Source of the DNA: CBDBND01 sp965207985
GTDB lineage: Bacteria > Pseudomonadota > Alphaproteobacteria > Rhodospirillales > Rhodospirillaceae
Reading direction: 5' to 3'
Assembly (NCBI GenBank): GCA_965207985.1
Contig: CBDBND010000032.1
Location: forward strand, 62,001 to 126,000
DNA: 64,000 nucleotides
Position numbers and translations under genes: made by a program. This document shows positions 53,066 to 61,634 of this stretch, piece after piece; the stretch's first letter is position 1; each line of letters opens with the position of its first letter. The notes beneath the pieces were generated by a model. That model saw only the letters and a list, made by a program, of their open reading frames with translations. It was not told where the DNA came from and did not search any database.

Positions 53066-53240
53066 GCTAAGTTCCTTTTAAATAGCTCAGCTCTGAAGCG
53101 TTTGATCCTTATGCCGCTTCTGGACCTGGTGGACAACGACCCAAATAGACTGTGTTCAAGAATGAGACCAAGGTGCGGTTGCAATTTGCCCATCATCAGG
53201 GCAAACCCTTGATCGGAAAACGTGCCAGGAGTCGCCAGAC

Positions 53241-53855
53241 ATGGACATGAACGGATCCTATGAGATCCCCGCACCACGGGAGACAGTCTGGGCTGCCCTA
53301 AACGACGAGGAAGTCCTCACGGTTTGCATCCCCGGCTGCGAAACCATTACCCGGCATTCGGAAACGGAACTGGAAGCCACCGTGGCAGCCAAGGTCGGGC
53401 CAGTGAAGGCAAGGTTCACCGGCGTCGTCACATTGTCCGACCTGGACCCACCCAACGGCTACACCATCTCGGGACAGGGCAAAGGTGGGGCCGCCGGTTT
53501 TGCCAAAGGCGGCGCCAAAGTGAACTTGGAGGAGAACGGGAGCGGCACCACTTTGCGCTACGAAGTCAATGCCAGCGTCGGCGGTAAACTGGCGCAGATC
53601 GGCAGCCGGCTGATCGATTCCACGGCGAAGAAAATGGCCGACGACTTTTTTGCCAAATTCAGTGAACAGGCGCTGGCCAAAGCGCCGGCGGTTACATTGG
53701 ACCTTGAAGAACCTATCCCGGCAACGCCTGTGGCCGCCGCAGAAGACCGCAAGCCGGACGCCCTCAACGCCTTCACGCCCATTACATTCGAGATTTGGCT
53801 GCCGCTTGTGCTTGGTCTCTTCGCCTTGAGCGTAATTTGGCTTATTGTCGGCTGA
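53241..53855 (+). CDS. coxG: CoxG-like SRPBCC protein with C-terminal membrane anchor
   Basis: A 204-aa CO dehydrogenase subunit G-type protein. The SRPBCC domain (about residues 1-145) begins SYEIPAPRETVWAALNDEEV and contains IPGCETI, GPVKARFTG and NASVGGKLAQIGSRLIDSTA. A linker then leads to a C-terminal transmembrane helix (LPLVLGLFALSVIWLIV). CoxG proteins anchor or recruit Cox-type molybdenum hydroxylases at the membrane. It is followed 39 nt later by the CoxS-like and CoxM-like genes. AGGAG lies 9 nt upstream of the start. Confidence 0.9.
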   Translation: MDMNGSYEIPAPRETVWAALNDEEVLTVCIPGCETITRHSETELEATVAAKVGPVKARFTGVVTLSDLDPPNGYTISGQGKGGAAGFAKGGAKVNLEENGSGTTLRYEVNASVGGKLAQIGSRLIDSTAKKMADDFFAKFSEQALAKAPAVTLDLEEPIPATPVAAAEDRKPDALNAFTPITFEIWLPLVLGLFALSVIWLIVG

Positions 53856-53894
53856 ACAAAATAGATAAAAATCACGGGAATGGGCGCATCTTCC

Positions 53895-54374
53895 ATGCAG
53901 ATTACGGTTACGGTTAATGGCAAACAGGAGACGGGCGAGGTCGAACCGCGCACCCTCCTGGTGGAATTCATTCGGTATCAGCTGGGCCTCACCGGCACCC
54001 ATGTGGGCTGCGACACCAGCCAGTGCGGCGCTTGCACGGTGCTGATGAACGGCAGGTCCATCAAGGCCTGCACCTTGCTCGCCGTTCAGGCTGACGGCCA
54101 AGATGTCGATACCATCGAAGGCGTTGCCGAAGTGGACGGTACTTTGCACCCCATGCAGGAAGCGTTTCGCGATAATCACGGTCTGCAATGCGGTTTCTGT
54201 ACACCGGGTATGATCATGGCGGCTTTGGCCATGGTCGACCGCCATGGCGGCAAGGCGTTGGATGAACAGACCATCCGCGAAGAACTGGAGGGCAATCTCT
54301 GCCGCTGCACCGGCTATCACGGCATCGTCAAAGCCATTGAGGCCGGCTCCAAAGCCATGCAGGGAGGAGCGTGA
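53895..54374 (+). CDS. [2Fe-2S] subunit of a CoxS-type molybdenum hydroxylase
   Basis: A 159-aa protein with two [2Fe-2S] domains: plant-type ligands in GCDTSQCGACTVLMNG with ACTLLAV, and the helical domain CGFCTPGMIMA with GNLCRCTGYHGI. Electrons flow from the Mo site through these clusters to FAD. I start at 53895 (MQITVTVNG); 53880 is possible. The stop TGA shares one base with the ATG of the FAD subunit gene. The large catalytic subunit expected next to it is missing. Confidence 0.93.
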   Translation: MQITVTVNGKQETGEVEPRTLLVEFIRYQLGLTGTHVGCDTSQCGACTVLMNGRSIKACTLLAVQADGQDVDTIEGVAEVDGTLHPMQEAFRDNHGLQCGFCTPGMIMAALAMVDRHGGKALDEQTIREELEGNLCRCTGYHGIVKAIEAGSKAMQGGA

Positions 54375-55168
54375 TGTACGCCTTTGAATACAAAAAAGCC
54401 TCGTCCCTGGATGACGCTGAGAGTACTTTCGCCTCGGCCGACGACGCCTCCTATCTGGCGGGCGGGATGACATTGATCCCCACACTCAAGCAACGGTTGG
54501 CCATGCCGTCCGATGTCATCGACTTGAGTGGCATTGATGGGCTCAACAGTGTCAGCGTTGACGGCGGGTCGGTCACCGTCGGTGCCATGACGCCACACGC
54601 GGATGTGGCGTCTTCTGGAGACGTTCAAAAAACCATTCCAGCCCTGGCCGCGTTGGCTGGTCACATTGGCGATCCGCAGGTGCGCAACCGCGGCACCCTT
54701 GGCGGGTCCATCGCCAACAATGATCCGGCGGCCGACTATCCCGGCGCTGTGGTTGGATTGAACGCCACCGTGCACACCACCAAGCGGGAAATTGCCGCCG
54801 ATGACTTTTTCACCGGCATGTTCGAGACCGCATTGGAACCGGGCGAACTGATTACCAAGGTGGTGTTTCCTGCTCCCGAGAAAGCGGCCTACCGCAAATT
54901 CCCCAACCCCGCATCACGCTATGCCATTGTCGGTGCGTTTGTCGCCAAGACGGCCGACGGCGTACGCGTGGCCATCACCGGTGCCGGTCCAACTGTGTTC
55001 CGCGTGACGGAAATGGAAGACGCGCTCGCTGGTTCTTTTAGCGCTGACGCCATTGCCGACATCAAAGTTCCCGAGGACGGACTTAACGCGGACCTCCATG
55101 CCACGGCGGAATACCGGGCCCATTTGATCGGGGTGATGGCCCGCCGGGCCGTGGGCGACTGCGTCTAA
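54374..55168 (+). CDS. FAD-binding subunit of a CoxM-type molybdenum hydroxylase
   Basis: A 264-aa protein with the FAD motifs of CoxM: YLAGGMTLIPTLKQRLAMP and IGDPQVRNRGTLGGSIANND followed by PAADYPGAV, and a C-terminal CO_deh_flav_C domain (YRKFPNPASRYAIVGAFVA). ATG 54374 overlaps the upstream stop (TGATG) behind AGGGAGGAG. After it come 141 nt of noncoding DNA and a DUF1499 gene, with no CoxL. The catalytic partner must be encoded elsewhere; the partial large subunit at 1-1349 belongs to a different subtype. Confidence 0.92.
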   Translation: MYAFEYKKASSLDDAESTFASADDASYLAGGMTLIPTLKQRLAMPSDVIDLSGIDGLNSVSVDGGSVTVGAMTPHADVASSGDVQKTIPALAALAGHIGDPQVRNRGTLGGSIANNDPAADYPGAVVGLNATVHTTKREIAADDFFTGMFETALEPGELITKVVFPAPEKAAYRKFPNPASRYAIVGAFVAKTADGVRVAITGAGPTVFRVTEMEDALAGSFSADAIADIKVPEDGLNADLHATAEYRAHLIGVMARRAVGDCV

Positions 55169-55309
55169 CTAATTAATTTAAAATAGTTTTTGGAAAGCGT
55201 TCTCGAACTTGCAGAGCGCGGTTCATCTTGGACTGGCCAAGGCCCAAGGCTATGATGCGCGCCAGACACCGGCCACTAGCACCGGCAAAAACCAAGAGGG
55301 GAGAGCATC

Positions 55310-56122
55310 ATGAGTGACGCAGCTGCCAGCGGACCCAGCTTCGCGGAAAAATACACGGGCAAAGCCTGTTCCATCGGTTTGACCATTGTGATCATCGGCG
55401 CATTGGTCGCCGCCCTGTGCGGACCGGTCAGTCAGACGGGTCTGTATGGTTTCGGCGTGGCCTTCACCATTCTGCGCTACGCCATTTATTTCATGGGTGT
55501 CGGCGCAGCGTTGTGTCTCGCAGGGTTTATCTTGGGCGTCATTGCCTACAAGGGTGATGTACTCAGCAACGCGGCGACGGGCCTGCTAGGAATTATCATT
55601 TCCGTTGCCGTATTCCTGGTGCCCTACAGCCAGCTCAGCCGGGGGGCGCCGCCTATTCATGAAGTCACCACCGACTTTGATAATCCACCGGCCTTTGTTG
55701 ACGTGGTGCCGCTGCGCATTGCCGCCGAAGCCGCCAACCCGCCGGAATATGTCGCCAAGATCGAACGCTTTGGCCGCACCTTCGATGTCATGCAGATGCA
55801 GAAGGACAATTATCCCGACATCCAACCGCTTCGGTTTGAGAACACCAACTACGAAGAGGTTTACGCCAAGGCATTGGCCGGTGTGGAAGAGATGAACTGG
55901 ACGCTTGTCTCTGCCAATCCGCAGACGGGCCGCATTGAGGCTTACGACAAAACACCGTGGATGGGTTTCATCGACGACGTGGTCATTCGGGTGGAAGCCC
56001 AACCCATGGCCTATGAGGTCGACATCCGCTCGAAATCCCGCGTCGGGTTCGGCGATGTGGGCGCCAATGCCAAACGGGTGCGCGATTACCTGCGCAAGGT
56101 GTCCGGTCGCCCGGCTCACTAA
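55310..56122 (+). CDS. DUF1499 membrane protein
   Basis: A 270-aa protein. The N-terminal 110 residues hold three hydrophobic helices (IGLTIVIIGALVAALCGPV, RYAIYFMGVGAALCLAGFI, GLLGIIISVAVFLVPY). The rest is a soluble DUF1499 domain: YEEVYAKALAGVEEMNWTLV, RIEAYDKTPWMGFIDDVVIR and VRDYLRKV near the end. The family function is unknown. GAGGGGAGAG precedes ATG 55310. The next gene starts 6 nt later, so it forms an operon with the two Tat-exported hydrolase-fold proteins. Confidence 0.9.
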   Translation: MSDAAASGPSFAEKYTGKACSIGLTIVIIGALVAALCGPVSQTGLYGFGVAFTILRYAIYFMGVGAALCLAGFILGVIAYKGDVLSNAATGLLGIIISVAVFLVPYSQLSRGAPPIHEVTTDFDNPPAFVDVVPLRIAAEAANPPEYVAKIERFGRTFDVMQMQKDNYPDIQPLRFENTNYEEVYAKALAGVEEMNWTLVSANPQTGRIEAYDKTPWMGFIDDVVIRVEAQPMAYEVDIRSKSRVGFGDVGANAKRVRDYLRKVSGRPAH

Positions 56123-56128
56123 ACCGCA

Positions 56129-57070
56129 ATGCCGGTGACGTCACCGCCGACCCGCCGCCGTAGTCTCCTCGCGGCGGCGGCAGCCGGAACGGGTGCATTC
56201 TTTTCACGTTCGCTTTCACACGCGCGCGAAGTCCGTAGCGAGGTGGTTATCGAGCGGCAGTATGTGAATTGCCGCCACGGCCAATTGCATCTGCACGTGG
56301 CCCGGCCTCTTAATCCGGCCGCGCAAACCAAGAACCCCATTCTCTGTTTTCACCCTAGCCCGGCCAGCGGCTGGTATTACCGCGACCTCATCGCTGATCT
56401 CGGAAAAGACCGGCTGGCCATGGCCGCCGATACGCCGGGTTACGGCGAATCGGACCGGCCGCCGGAGGTTCCGAAGATGAGCGGCTATTCCGGCGCCATG
56501 GCCGATGCCCTGGATGCTCTTTCTTTCGGTCAGAATGAAAATTATTTGAAAGTGGATCTGCTCGGCTATCACACGGGCTGTCTCATTGCCGTGGATCTCG
56601 CCATTGAGCGCCCGGATCTGGTGCGCAGACTGTGCCTGGTGGCCATTCCCTATTACGACAGCGAAGACCGCCGGCAGGAGATGCTCGCCCGGCAAAACCG
56701 TGCGTCCTATTCGGAAGCCGGTGAGTGGGTGAGCGAATTATGGAACGGCACGGTTAAGAACCGGGCGGAGGGAGTCACCTTCGAGCAAGCGGTCAAACAT
56801 TTTCGGGAACGCATGCGTGCCGGCGACAAAGAGTGGTGGGCCTATCAGTCCGTGTTCACTTATCCCAGTGTGGAACGTTTTCCTTTGGTCACCCAACCGA
56901 TGGCGTTCTTGAATCCGCACGGCGTGCTCTATGACGAAACCCTCGATGCGGCGCGGGACAATCCGGGCGCGACCCTCGTCGACTTGCCGCAGCTGGATCA
57001 CGGCGTATTTTCCGTGGGCTCTCACATCATCGCTGAAGAAGTGTGGCGCTATCTGGACGTTTCCGTGTGA
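56129..57070 (+). CDS. Tat-exported alpha/beta-hydrolase fold protein with His at the nucleophile position
   Basis: A 313-aa protein. The Tat signal has RRRS followed by LLAAAAAGTGAFF. The fold is shown by ILCFHPSPASGWYYRDLIAD, AADTPGYGESDRPP and KVDLLGYHTGCLIAVDLAIE. The elbow at residues 146-150 is GYHTG, so His148 occupies the nucleophile position. A C-terminal LPQLDHGVFSVG could supply the general-base His. It is translationally coupled to the next paralogue by a 4-nt GTGA overlap. It is the exported counterpart of the cytoplasmic protein at 27644. Confidence 0.87.
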   Translation: MPVTSPPTRRRSLLAAAAAGTGAFFSRSLSHAREVRSEVVIERQYVNCRHGQLHLHVARPLNPAAQTKNPILCFHPSPASGWYYRDLIADLGKDRLAMAADTPGYGESDRPPEVPKMSGYSGAMADALDALSFGQNENYLKVDLLGYHTGCLIAVDLAIERPDLVRRLCLVAIPYYDSEDRRQEMLARQNRASYSEAGEWVSELWNGTVKNRAEGVTFEQAVKHFRERMRAGDKEWWAYQSVFTYPSVERFPLVTQPMAFLNPHGVLYDETLDAARDNPGATLVDLPQLDHGVFSVGSHIIAEEVWRYLDVSV

Positions 57071-57969
57071 GACGGCGCGCGTTCATCGCAAGTGGATTGG
57101 CCACAGGCTTTGCCCTGACCGCACCTGTCTCCGCATTCGCCCAAGTGCGCATCAAACGGTTCTATGTGGACAGCCGCTGGGGCCAGTTGCACGGCTATCG
57201 CGCTGAACCCAATGAGCCGACGGGAAAACTACCGCTCATTTGTCTTCACCAGACACCGTCATCGGCAAAAATATTTACGGCCTTTGTTGCCGAAATGGGC
57301 CGCGACCGCACAACCATCGCCTTCGACAACCCCGGTTACGGCGCGTCCGACGGGCCGGAGGGCCGTGTCACCTTGGAAACCTATGCGGATTCCATTGCCG
57401 ACGCCTTAGACGCACTCGGCTACGGCGAAACGGGTGCCGGAAAAGTCGATATGCTGGGCATGCTCACCGGCGCCAAAATCAGCGGCCAACTGGCACGCAG
57501 CCGTCCCGATTTGGTTCGGCGTCTGATCCTGGTGCAGTCGCTGATCCTGCCTGAGGCCGACCGGTTGGCTTTAAAAGCCGAATTGGAAGGTGGTGTCGAA
57601 GAGGGTTGGAAAAACGAAGGGTCCGACTTCTACATCACCCGGCTGACGCAAGCCTTGGCCTCCCGTGATCCGGAACAGACCGTGGACCAGACGATATCCG
57701 ATTTCGCCGACAGCCTTGTCGCAGGAGAGGACTATCTCAAGGGCGGCATGACGGCGTTGGCCTATGCCTCAGAAGAAAAATACAAAGACATCACCCAGCC
57801 CACTTTGGTGATTGCGTTAAGCGACGAACGGGCCGAAGCGTCGGCGGGCGCAGCGGAGCTTATTGCCAATGCGCAACTGCTGCGTTTACCCGATTATTCC
57901 CATCATACCTTCCGATCCAATCCGGTTGCGATGGCAAGACACGTGCGATCGTTTCTTGATGCGCCATAA
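57067..57969 (+). CDS. Tat-exported alpha/beta-hydrolase fold protein with Leu at the nucleophile position
   Basis: A 300-aa paralogue of the preceding gene. GTG 57067 overlaps the previous stop by 4 nt and begins with RRRAFIASGLATGFALTAP, a Tat signal. The fold is shown by LICLHQTPSSAKIFTAFVAE, FDNPGYGASDGP and KVDMLGMLTGAKISGQLA. Residues 131-135 are GMLTG, leaving Leu133 at the nucleophile site, so serine-hydrolase chemistry is not possible there. LPDYSHHTFRSNP near the end keeps His residues. A short remnant similar to its last ten codons lies between the two MBL genes downstream. Confidence 0.87.
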   Translation: MRRRAFIASGLATGFALTAPVSAFAQVRIKRFYVDSRWGQLHGYRAEPNEPTGKLPLICLHQTPSSAKIFTAFVAEMGRDRTTIAFDNPGYGASDGPEGRVTLETYADSIADALDALGYGETGAGKVDMLGMLTGAKISGQLARSRPDLVRRLILVQSLILPEADRLALKAELEGGVEEGWKNEGSDFYITRLTQALASRDPEQTVDQTISDFADSLVAGEDYLKGGMTALAYASEEKYKDITQPTLVIALSDERAEASAGAAELIANAQLLRLPDYSHHTFRSNPVAMARHVRSFLDAP

Positions 57970-57988
57970 ACGAAATAGAGGGACTGCA

Positions 57989-58840
57989 ATGACTCAATTC
58001 GTGACCGCCTTACTATTCGTTTTGTTGTGCCTTCCATTAACACCGTCCGCGCAAGTTTTAACTAGTACAGACACGACGGAGATTGCCGAGAACGTCTATT
58101 CCTTCCGCTACGGCACCAGCCGGTCCCTATGGGTGGAGATGGACAACAGCATCATCGTGATCGATCCGCTCAACACAACCGTTGCCGCAGTTCTCTATGA
58201 CTCAATACAGGCGGCCACCGACAAGCCGGTCAGCCACGTGATTTATAGCCACGAACATTACGACCACATCAAAGGGGCCAAGATTTTCAAAGATGCAGGG
58301 GCAACGATCATCTCTCACGAGAATTGCCGCGATACGTTCGATTACGCGCCGGATCCAGAGGCGATCCCGCCGGATGTCACCTTCTCCGGCGACTACGAGG
58401 TCCCGGTTCCCGGCACCAAAATCGAGTTGCTTTACTTTGGCCGCAACCACGGGGACTGCATGGTGTTCCCGCACTTCCCGGAACATCGCTTGCTGATGAT
58501 GGTCGACATGCTGGCCAACAAATCGTTGCCGTTCGGAAGTTTGCCGGACTATTACCCCGCCGACATGGTACGCACGTTGACGGAAATTTCAGCACTGGAT
58601 TTTGATCGCATCACCAGAGGGCATAGTGAAGCGATCGTCGGCCGGGAGGTTCTTGACGACACCTTGGCCTATTGGTCCGACCTCATGGCGGCTGTCAAAG
58701 CGGAACTGGATCGTGGCACCGGCGCGCTTGATGCCATCGAAACAGTTGACTTGCCGCAATACCGCGAATGGCGCAACTACGACCGCTGGTTCAAGCTGCA
58801 TGTGGAACGTGTCATGTGGTATTACGCCCTTGGCTGGTAA
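57989..58840 (+). CDS. Exported metallo-beta-lactamase fold hydrolase (paralogue 1)
   Basis: A 283-aa protein. A signal peptide (FVTALLFVLLCLPLTPSAQ) precedes an MBL domain with the full set of metal ligands: HEHYDH in VIYSHEHYDHIKG, the His in GRNHGD, the bridging Asp in MMVDMLANK and the His in ITRGHSEA. ATG 57989 follows GAGGGA by 6 nt. It resembles the exported MBL proteins of quinoprotein-linked systems, but its substrate is unknown. It is 19 nt after the hydrolase-fold gene and has a close tandem paralogue at 58942. Confidence 0.9.
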   Translation: MTQFVTALLFVLLCLPLTPSAQVLTSTDTTEIAENVYSFRYGTSRSLWVEMDNSIIVIDPLNTTVAAVLYDSIQAATDKPVSHVIYSHEHYDHIKGAKIFKDAGATIISHENCRDTFDYAPDPEAIPPDVTFSGDYEVPVPGTKIELLYFGRNHGDCMVFPHFPEHRLLMMVDMLANKSLPFGSLPDYYPADMVRTLTEISALDFDRITRGHSEAIVGREVLDDTLAYWSDLMAAVKAELDRGTGALDAIETVDLPQYREWRNYDRWFKLHVERVMWYYALGW

Positions 58841-58879
58841 GCCGGGCCACTCACGCTTCACCTGCCGGTCCAAACCGTT

Positions 58880-58922
58880 CGCGCTAACTGAACCTGTGCG
58901 TGCTTTTCTTGATGCACTGTAA
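58880..58922 (+). pseudogene. Remnant of a hydrolase-fold gene 3' end
   Basis: In the 101-nt gap between the two MBL paralogues, an open stretch ends VRAFLDAL and TAA 58920-58922. This matches the last codons of the hydrolase-fold gene at 57067 (VRSFLDAP and stop) at the same distance before a near-identical AGAGGGACTGCAATGACT leader. It is best explained as the residue of a second hydrolase copy after a two-gene duplication. Confidence 0.65.
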
Positions 58923-58941
58923 TTAGAACAGAGGGACTGCA

Positions 58942-59793
58942 ATGACTAAATATATCACCGCACTTGTCTTCATCGTGTTGTGTTTTCCAACACCATCGGC
59001 GGCGCAGATCTTAACCAGCTCTGACACCACGGAAATTGCGGAGAACATTTATTCTTTCCGCTACGGGGGTAGCCGGTCTTTGTGGGTGGAAATGGAAGAC
59101 AGCGTTGTCGTTTTTGACCCGCTTCGTGTCGAGGCGGCGACCGCTCTAAAGGCATCCATCAAGGAGGCGACGGACAAGCCGGTCAGCCATGTGATCTACA
59201 GCCATGAACATTACGATCACATTAGCGGCGCACAAGTCTTTAAGGACGACGGCGCAACCATCGTTTCCCATGAGAACTGCGTGGATACCTTTGACTACGT
59301 GCCTAATGACGATGCGATTCCGCCGGACGTCACCTATTCAGATCGTTTCACCGTGCCCCTTGAAGGAACGAAAATCGATCTCCATTACTTCGGGCGCAAT
59401 CACGGCGACTGCATGACCATCACCCACTTTCCGGAGCATCGCCTGGTGTTCATCGTGGACATGATTAGGGAACGGTCTTTGCCCTTTAGGGGCCTTCCCG
59501 ATTTTTATCCGGCCGACATGGTGCGGACCTTGACGGAAGTGCAGACGCTTGATTTCGACCGCATCACCAAAGGGCATCGGTCGGCTACGGTCGGGCGGGA
59601 AGCTTTACAGGAAACCCTCGGTTATTGGTCCGATCTGATGACCGCCGTGAAAGCGGAGTTGGATCGTGGCACCGGCATTTTCGACGTGATCGCTAATCTG
59701 GAGTTGCCCCAATACCGCGATTGGGACGGTTACGACCGCTTTTTCAAACTTCACGTGGAGCGGGTGGTGTGGCACTACGTCATCGGTTGGTAA
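58942..59793 (+). CDS. Exported metallo-beta-lactamase fold hydrolase (paralogue 2)
   Basis: A 283-aa tandem paralogue of 57989 with equal length. Signal peptide ITALVFIVLCFPTPSAAQ; ligands VIYSHEHYDHISG, GRNHGD, FIVDMIRE and ITKGHRSA are all conserved. The GAGGGACTGCAATGACT leader is shared with paralogue 1. Differences are spread along the protein, so the duplication is old enough for both copies to have diverged under selection. It overlaps the likely start of the gamma-glutamyltransferase by 7 nt. Confidence 0.9.
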   Translation: MTKYITALVFIVLCFPTPSAAQILTSSDTTEIAENIYSFRYGGSRSLWVEMEDSVVVFDPLRVEAATALKASIKEATDKPVSHVIYSHEHYDHISGAQVFKDDGATIVSHENCVDTFDYVPNDDAIPPDVTYSDRFTVPLEGTKIDLHYFGRNHGDCMTITHFPEHRLVFIVDMIRERSLPFRGLPDFYPADMVRTLTEVQTLDFDRITKGHRSATVGREALQETLGYWSDLMTAVKAELDRGTGIFDVIANLELPQYRDWDGYDRFFKLHVERVVWHYVIGW

Positions 59794-61580
59794 ATCCCTT
59801 ATCCTTTACAACACGTCCTGAGATTACCGGCACGTTCGGCGTCGCCGCATCAACCCACTGGATCGCCACCGGTGTAGCCATGAGCGTTCTGGAGCAGGGC
59901 GGCAACGCCTTCGATGCTGCCGTCGCCGCTGGCTTTACTCTGCAAGTGGTAGAACCCCACATGAACGGCCCGGGCGGCGAAGCGCCTGTCTTGTTCGCCA
60001 AAGGCGGAGAAAAAAAGGTTCACGTGTTGTGCGGCCAGGGTGTGACGCCGGCGGCCGCAACTTTGGAACGGTACAAAGACTATGGGCTGGAACATGTGCC
60101 CGGCACGGGGCTTTTGGCCACGGTTGTACCGGGCGCTTTCGATGCATGGATGCTCCTGCTCCGGGATCACGGCACTTGGCCGCTGGCGGACATACTCGCG
60201 CCCGCCATCCACTACGCCGAGCACGGACATCCCCTTTCGCCCATTACCACCGACGTGATTGGCCGCATTAAACCTCTATTTGAAAACGAATGGCCCTCGT
60301 CTGCACACATCTTTCTACCCAATGGAGCACTTCCCCTTGCGAACACAATCTTTCGCAATACAGCTCTGGCCGACACCTACAAACGAATCGTGGAAAACGC
60401 GAGTGGCGGTGATCGCGACACAGTCATCGAGTCAGCACGTAAACTTTGGCGGGAAGGGTTTATCGCCGAAGCCATTGACGGGTTCTGTAAATCCACAGAA
60501 GCCATGGACACCTCCGGTGAGAGACATGGAGGTCTGTTGACCGGCGATGACATGGCCAAGTGGTCGGCCACCTACGAAGACCCGGTCATCTTCGACTATC
60601 ACGACACCACCGTGTGCAAGACCGGGCCTTGGGGTCAGGGTCCTGTGTTTCTGCAGCAATTGGCATTGCTTGACGGTTTTGATGTGGGCGCTATGGATCC
60701 GAACGGTGCCGACTTTGTCCATACGGTTGTGGAATGTTCCAAGCTGGCCTTCGCCGACCGGGAAGCCTTCTATGCCGATCCCAATCATGTGGACGTTCCA
60801 ATCGAGACTCTTCTGAGCACGGACTACACAGATCAAAGACGCACTTTGATCGGTGAGGCGGCGTCCGCCGATTTACGGCCGGGAGCCATAGAAGGATACG
60901 GTGGCGTCATCGTCACCGGAGATTCATCTCCCTCCGGTTCACAAGACCTGGGCGAGTTTGGCGCAGGCGAGCCCACCGTCGCCAAAACGGGCGCGACCCG
61001 TGGCGACACCTGCCATCTGGATGTGATCGACAAGCACGGCAACATGGTTTCGGCCACTCCCAGCGGCGGCTGGCTGCAAGGCTCTCCGGCCATCCCGGGG
61101 CTGGGTTTTTGTCTCAACACCCGTGCTCAGATGTTCTGGCTGGATGAACGCTCGCCTAACGTCATCGCACCGGGCAAACGGCCGCGGACCACGTTGACCC
61201 CGTCATTGGCCTTGCGTGACGGCAAACCTTACATGGCCTTCGGCACACCAGGCGGCGATCAGCAGGACCAATGGTCCTTGGTGTTCTTCCTCCGTCATGT
61301 CCATCACGGCATGAATTTGCAAGAGGCCATCGACGCTCCGGCGTTCCATAGCGAGCACTGGCCCAGTTCTTTTTATCCGCGTCAGGCATTCGCCAAACGT
61401 GTGGTGGTGGAACGCCGCTTCTCCGAAGACACCATCAAAGACCTGCACCGCCGCGGACACGACATTGCCCTCGCGCCGGCATGGTCGGAGGGACGGCTGT
61501 CCGCCTGTGCGTTGGATGGAGAGATGTTGCGGGGCGCCGCCAACGCCCGTGGTATGCAGGGCTATGCAATGGGGCGTTAG
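59787..61580 (+). CDS. Gamma-glutamyltransferase family protein
   Basis: About 597 aa, a GGT-type N-terminal nucleophile hydrolase. The N-terminal part has VAASTHWIATGVAMSVLEQG, NAFDAAVAAGFTLQVVEPHM and NGPGGEAPVLF. The autoprocessing site is the Thr of TRGDTCHLDVIDKHGN, aligned to the Thr of TTHYS in E. coli GGT; PSGGWLQGSP and GTPGGDQQDQW complete the small subunit. There is no signal peptide, unlike E. coli GGT. No ATG fits the N-terminus, so I use TTG 59787, overlapping the MBL stop. The family includes glutathione hydrolases and acylases. The start is uncertain. Confidence 0.85.
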   Translation: MVNPLSFTTRPEITGTFGVAASTHWIATGVAMSVLEQGGNAFDAAVAAGFTLQVVEPHMNGPGGEAPVLFAKGGEKKVHVLCGQGVTPAAATLERYKDYGLEHVPGTGLLATVVPGAFDAWMLLLRDHGTWPLADILAPAIHYAEHGHPLSPITTDVIGRIKPLFENEWPSSAHIFLPNGALPLANTIFRNTALADTYKRIVENASGGDRDTVIESARKLWREGFIAEAIDGFCKSTEAMDTSGERHGGLLTGDDMAKWSATYEDPVIFDYHDTTVCKTGPWGQGPVFLQQLALLDGFDVGAMDPNGADFVHTVVECSKLAFADREAFYADPNHVDVPIETLLSTDYTDQRRTLIGEAASADLRPGAIEGYGGVIVTGDSSPSGSQDLGEFGAGEPTVAKTGATRGDTCHLDVIDKHGNMVSATPSGGWLQGSPAIPGLGFCLNTRAQMFWLDERSPNVIAPGKRPRTTLTPSLALRDGKPYMAFGTPGGDQQDQWSLVFFLRHVHHGMNLQEAIDAPAFHSEHWPSSFYPRQAFAKRVVVERRFSEDTIKDLHRRGHDIALAPAWSEGRLSACALDGEMLRGAANARGMQGYAMGR

Positions 61581-61634
61581 TTTTTCATAGAGATTTAGGC
61601 ATGGTACCCTTAGTTGGTCAGCCGTCTTGGGGGG

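Noticed and set aside
53298..54485. A 395-codon minus-strand frame across coxG and the CoxS-like gene
   Set aside because: Composition is Arg/His/Gly-rich and it covers three real plus-strand genes with intact cofactor motifs.
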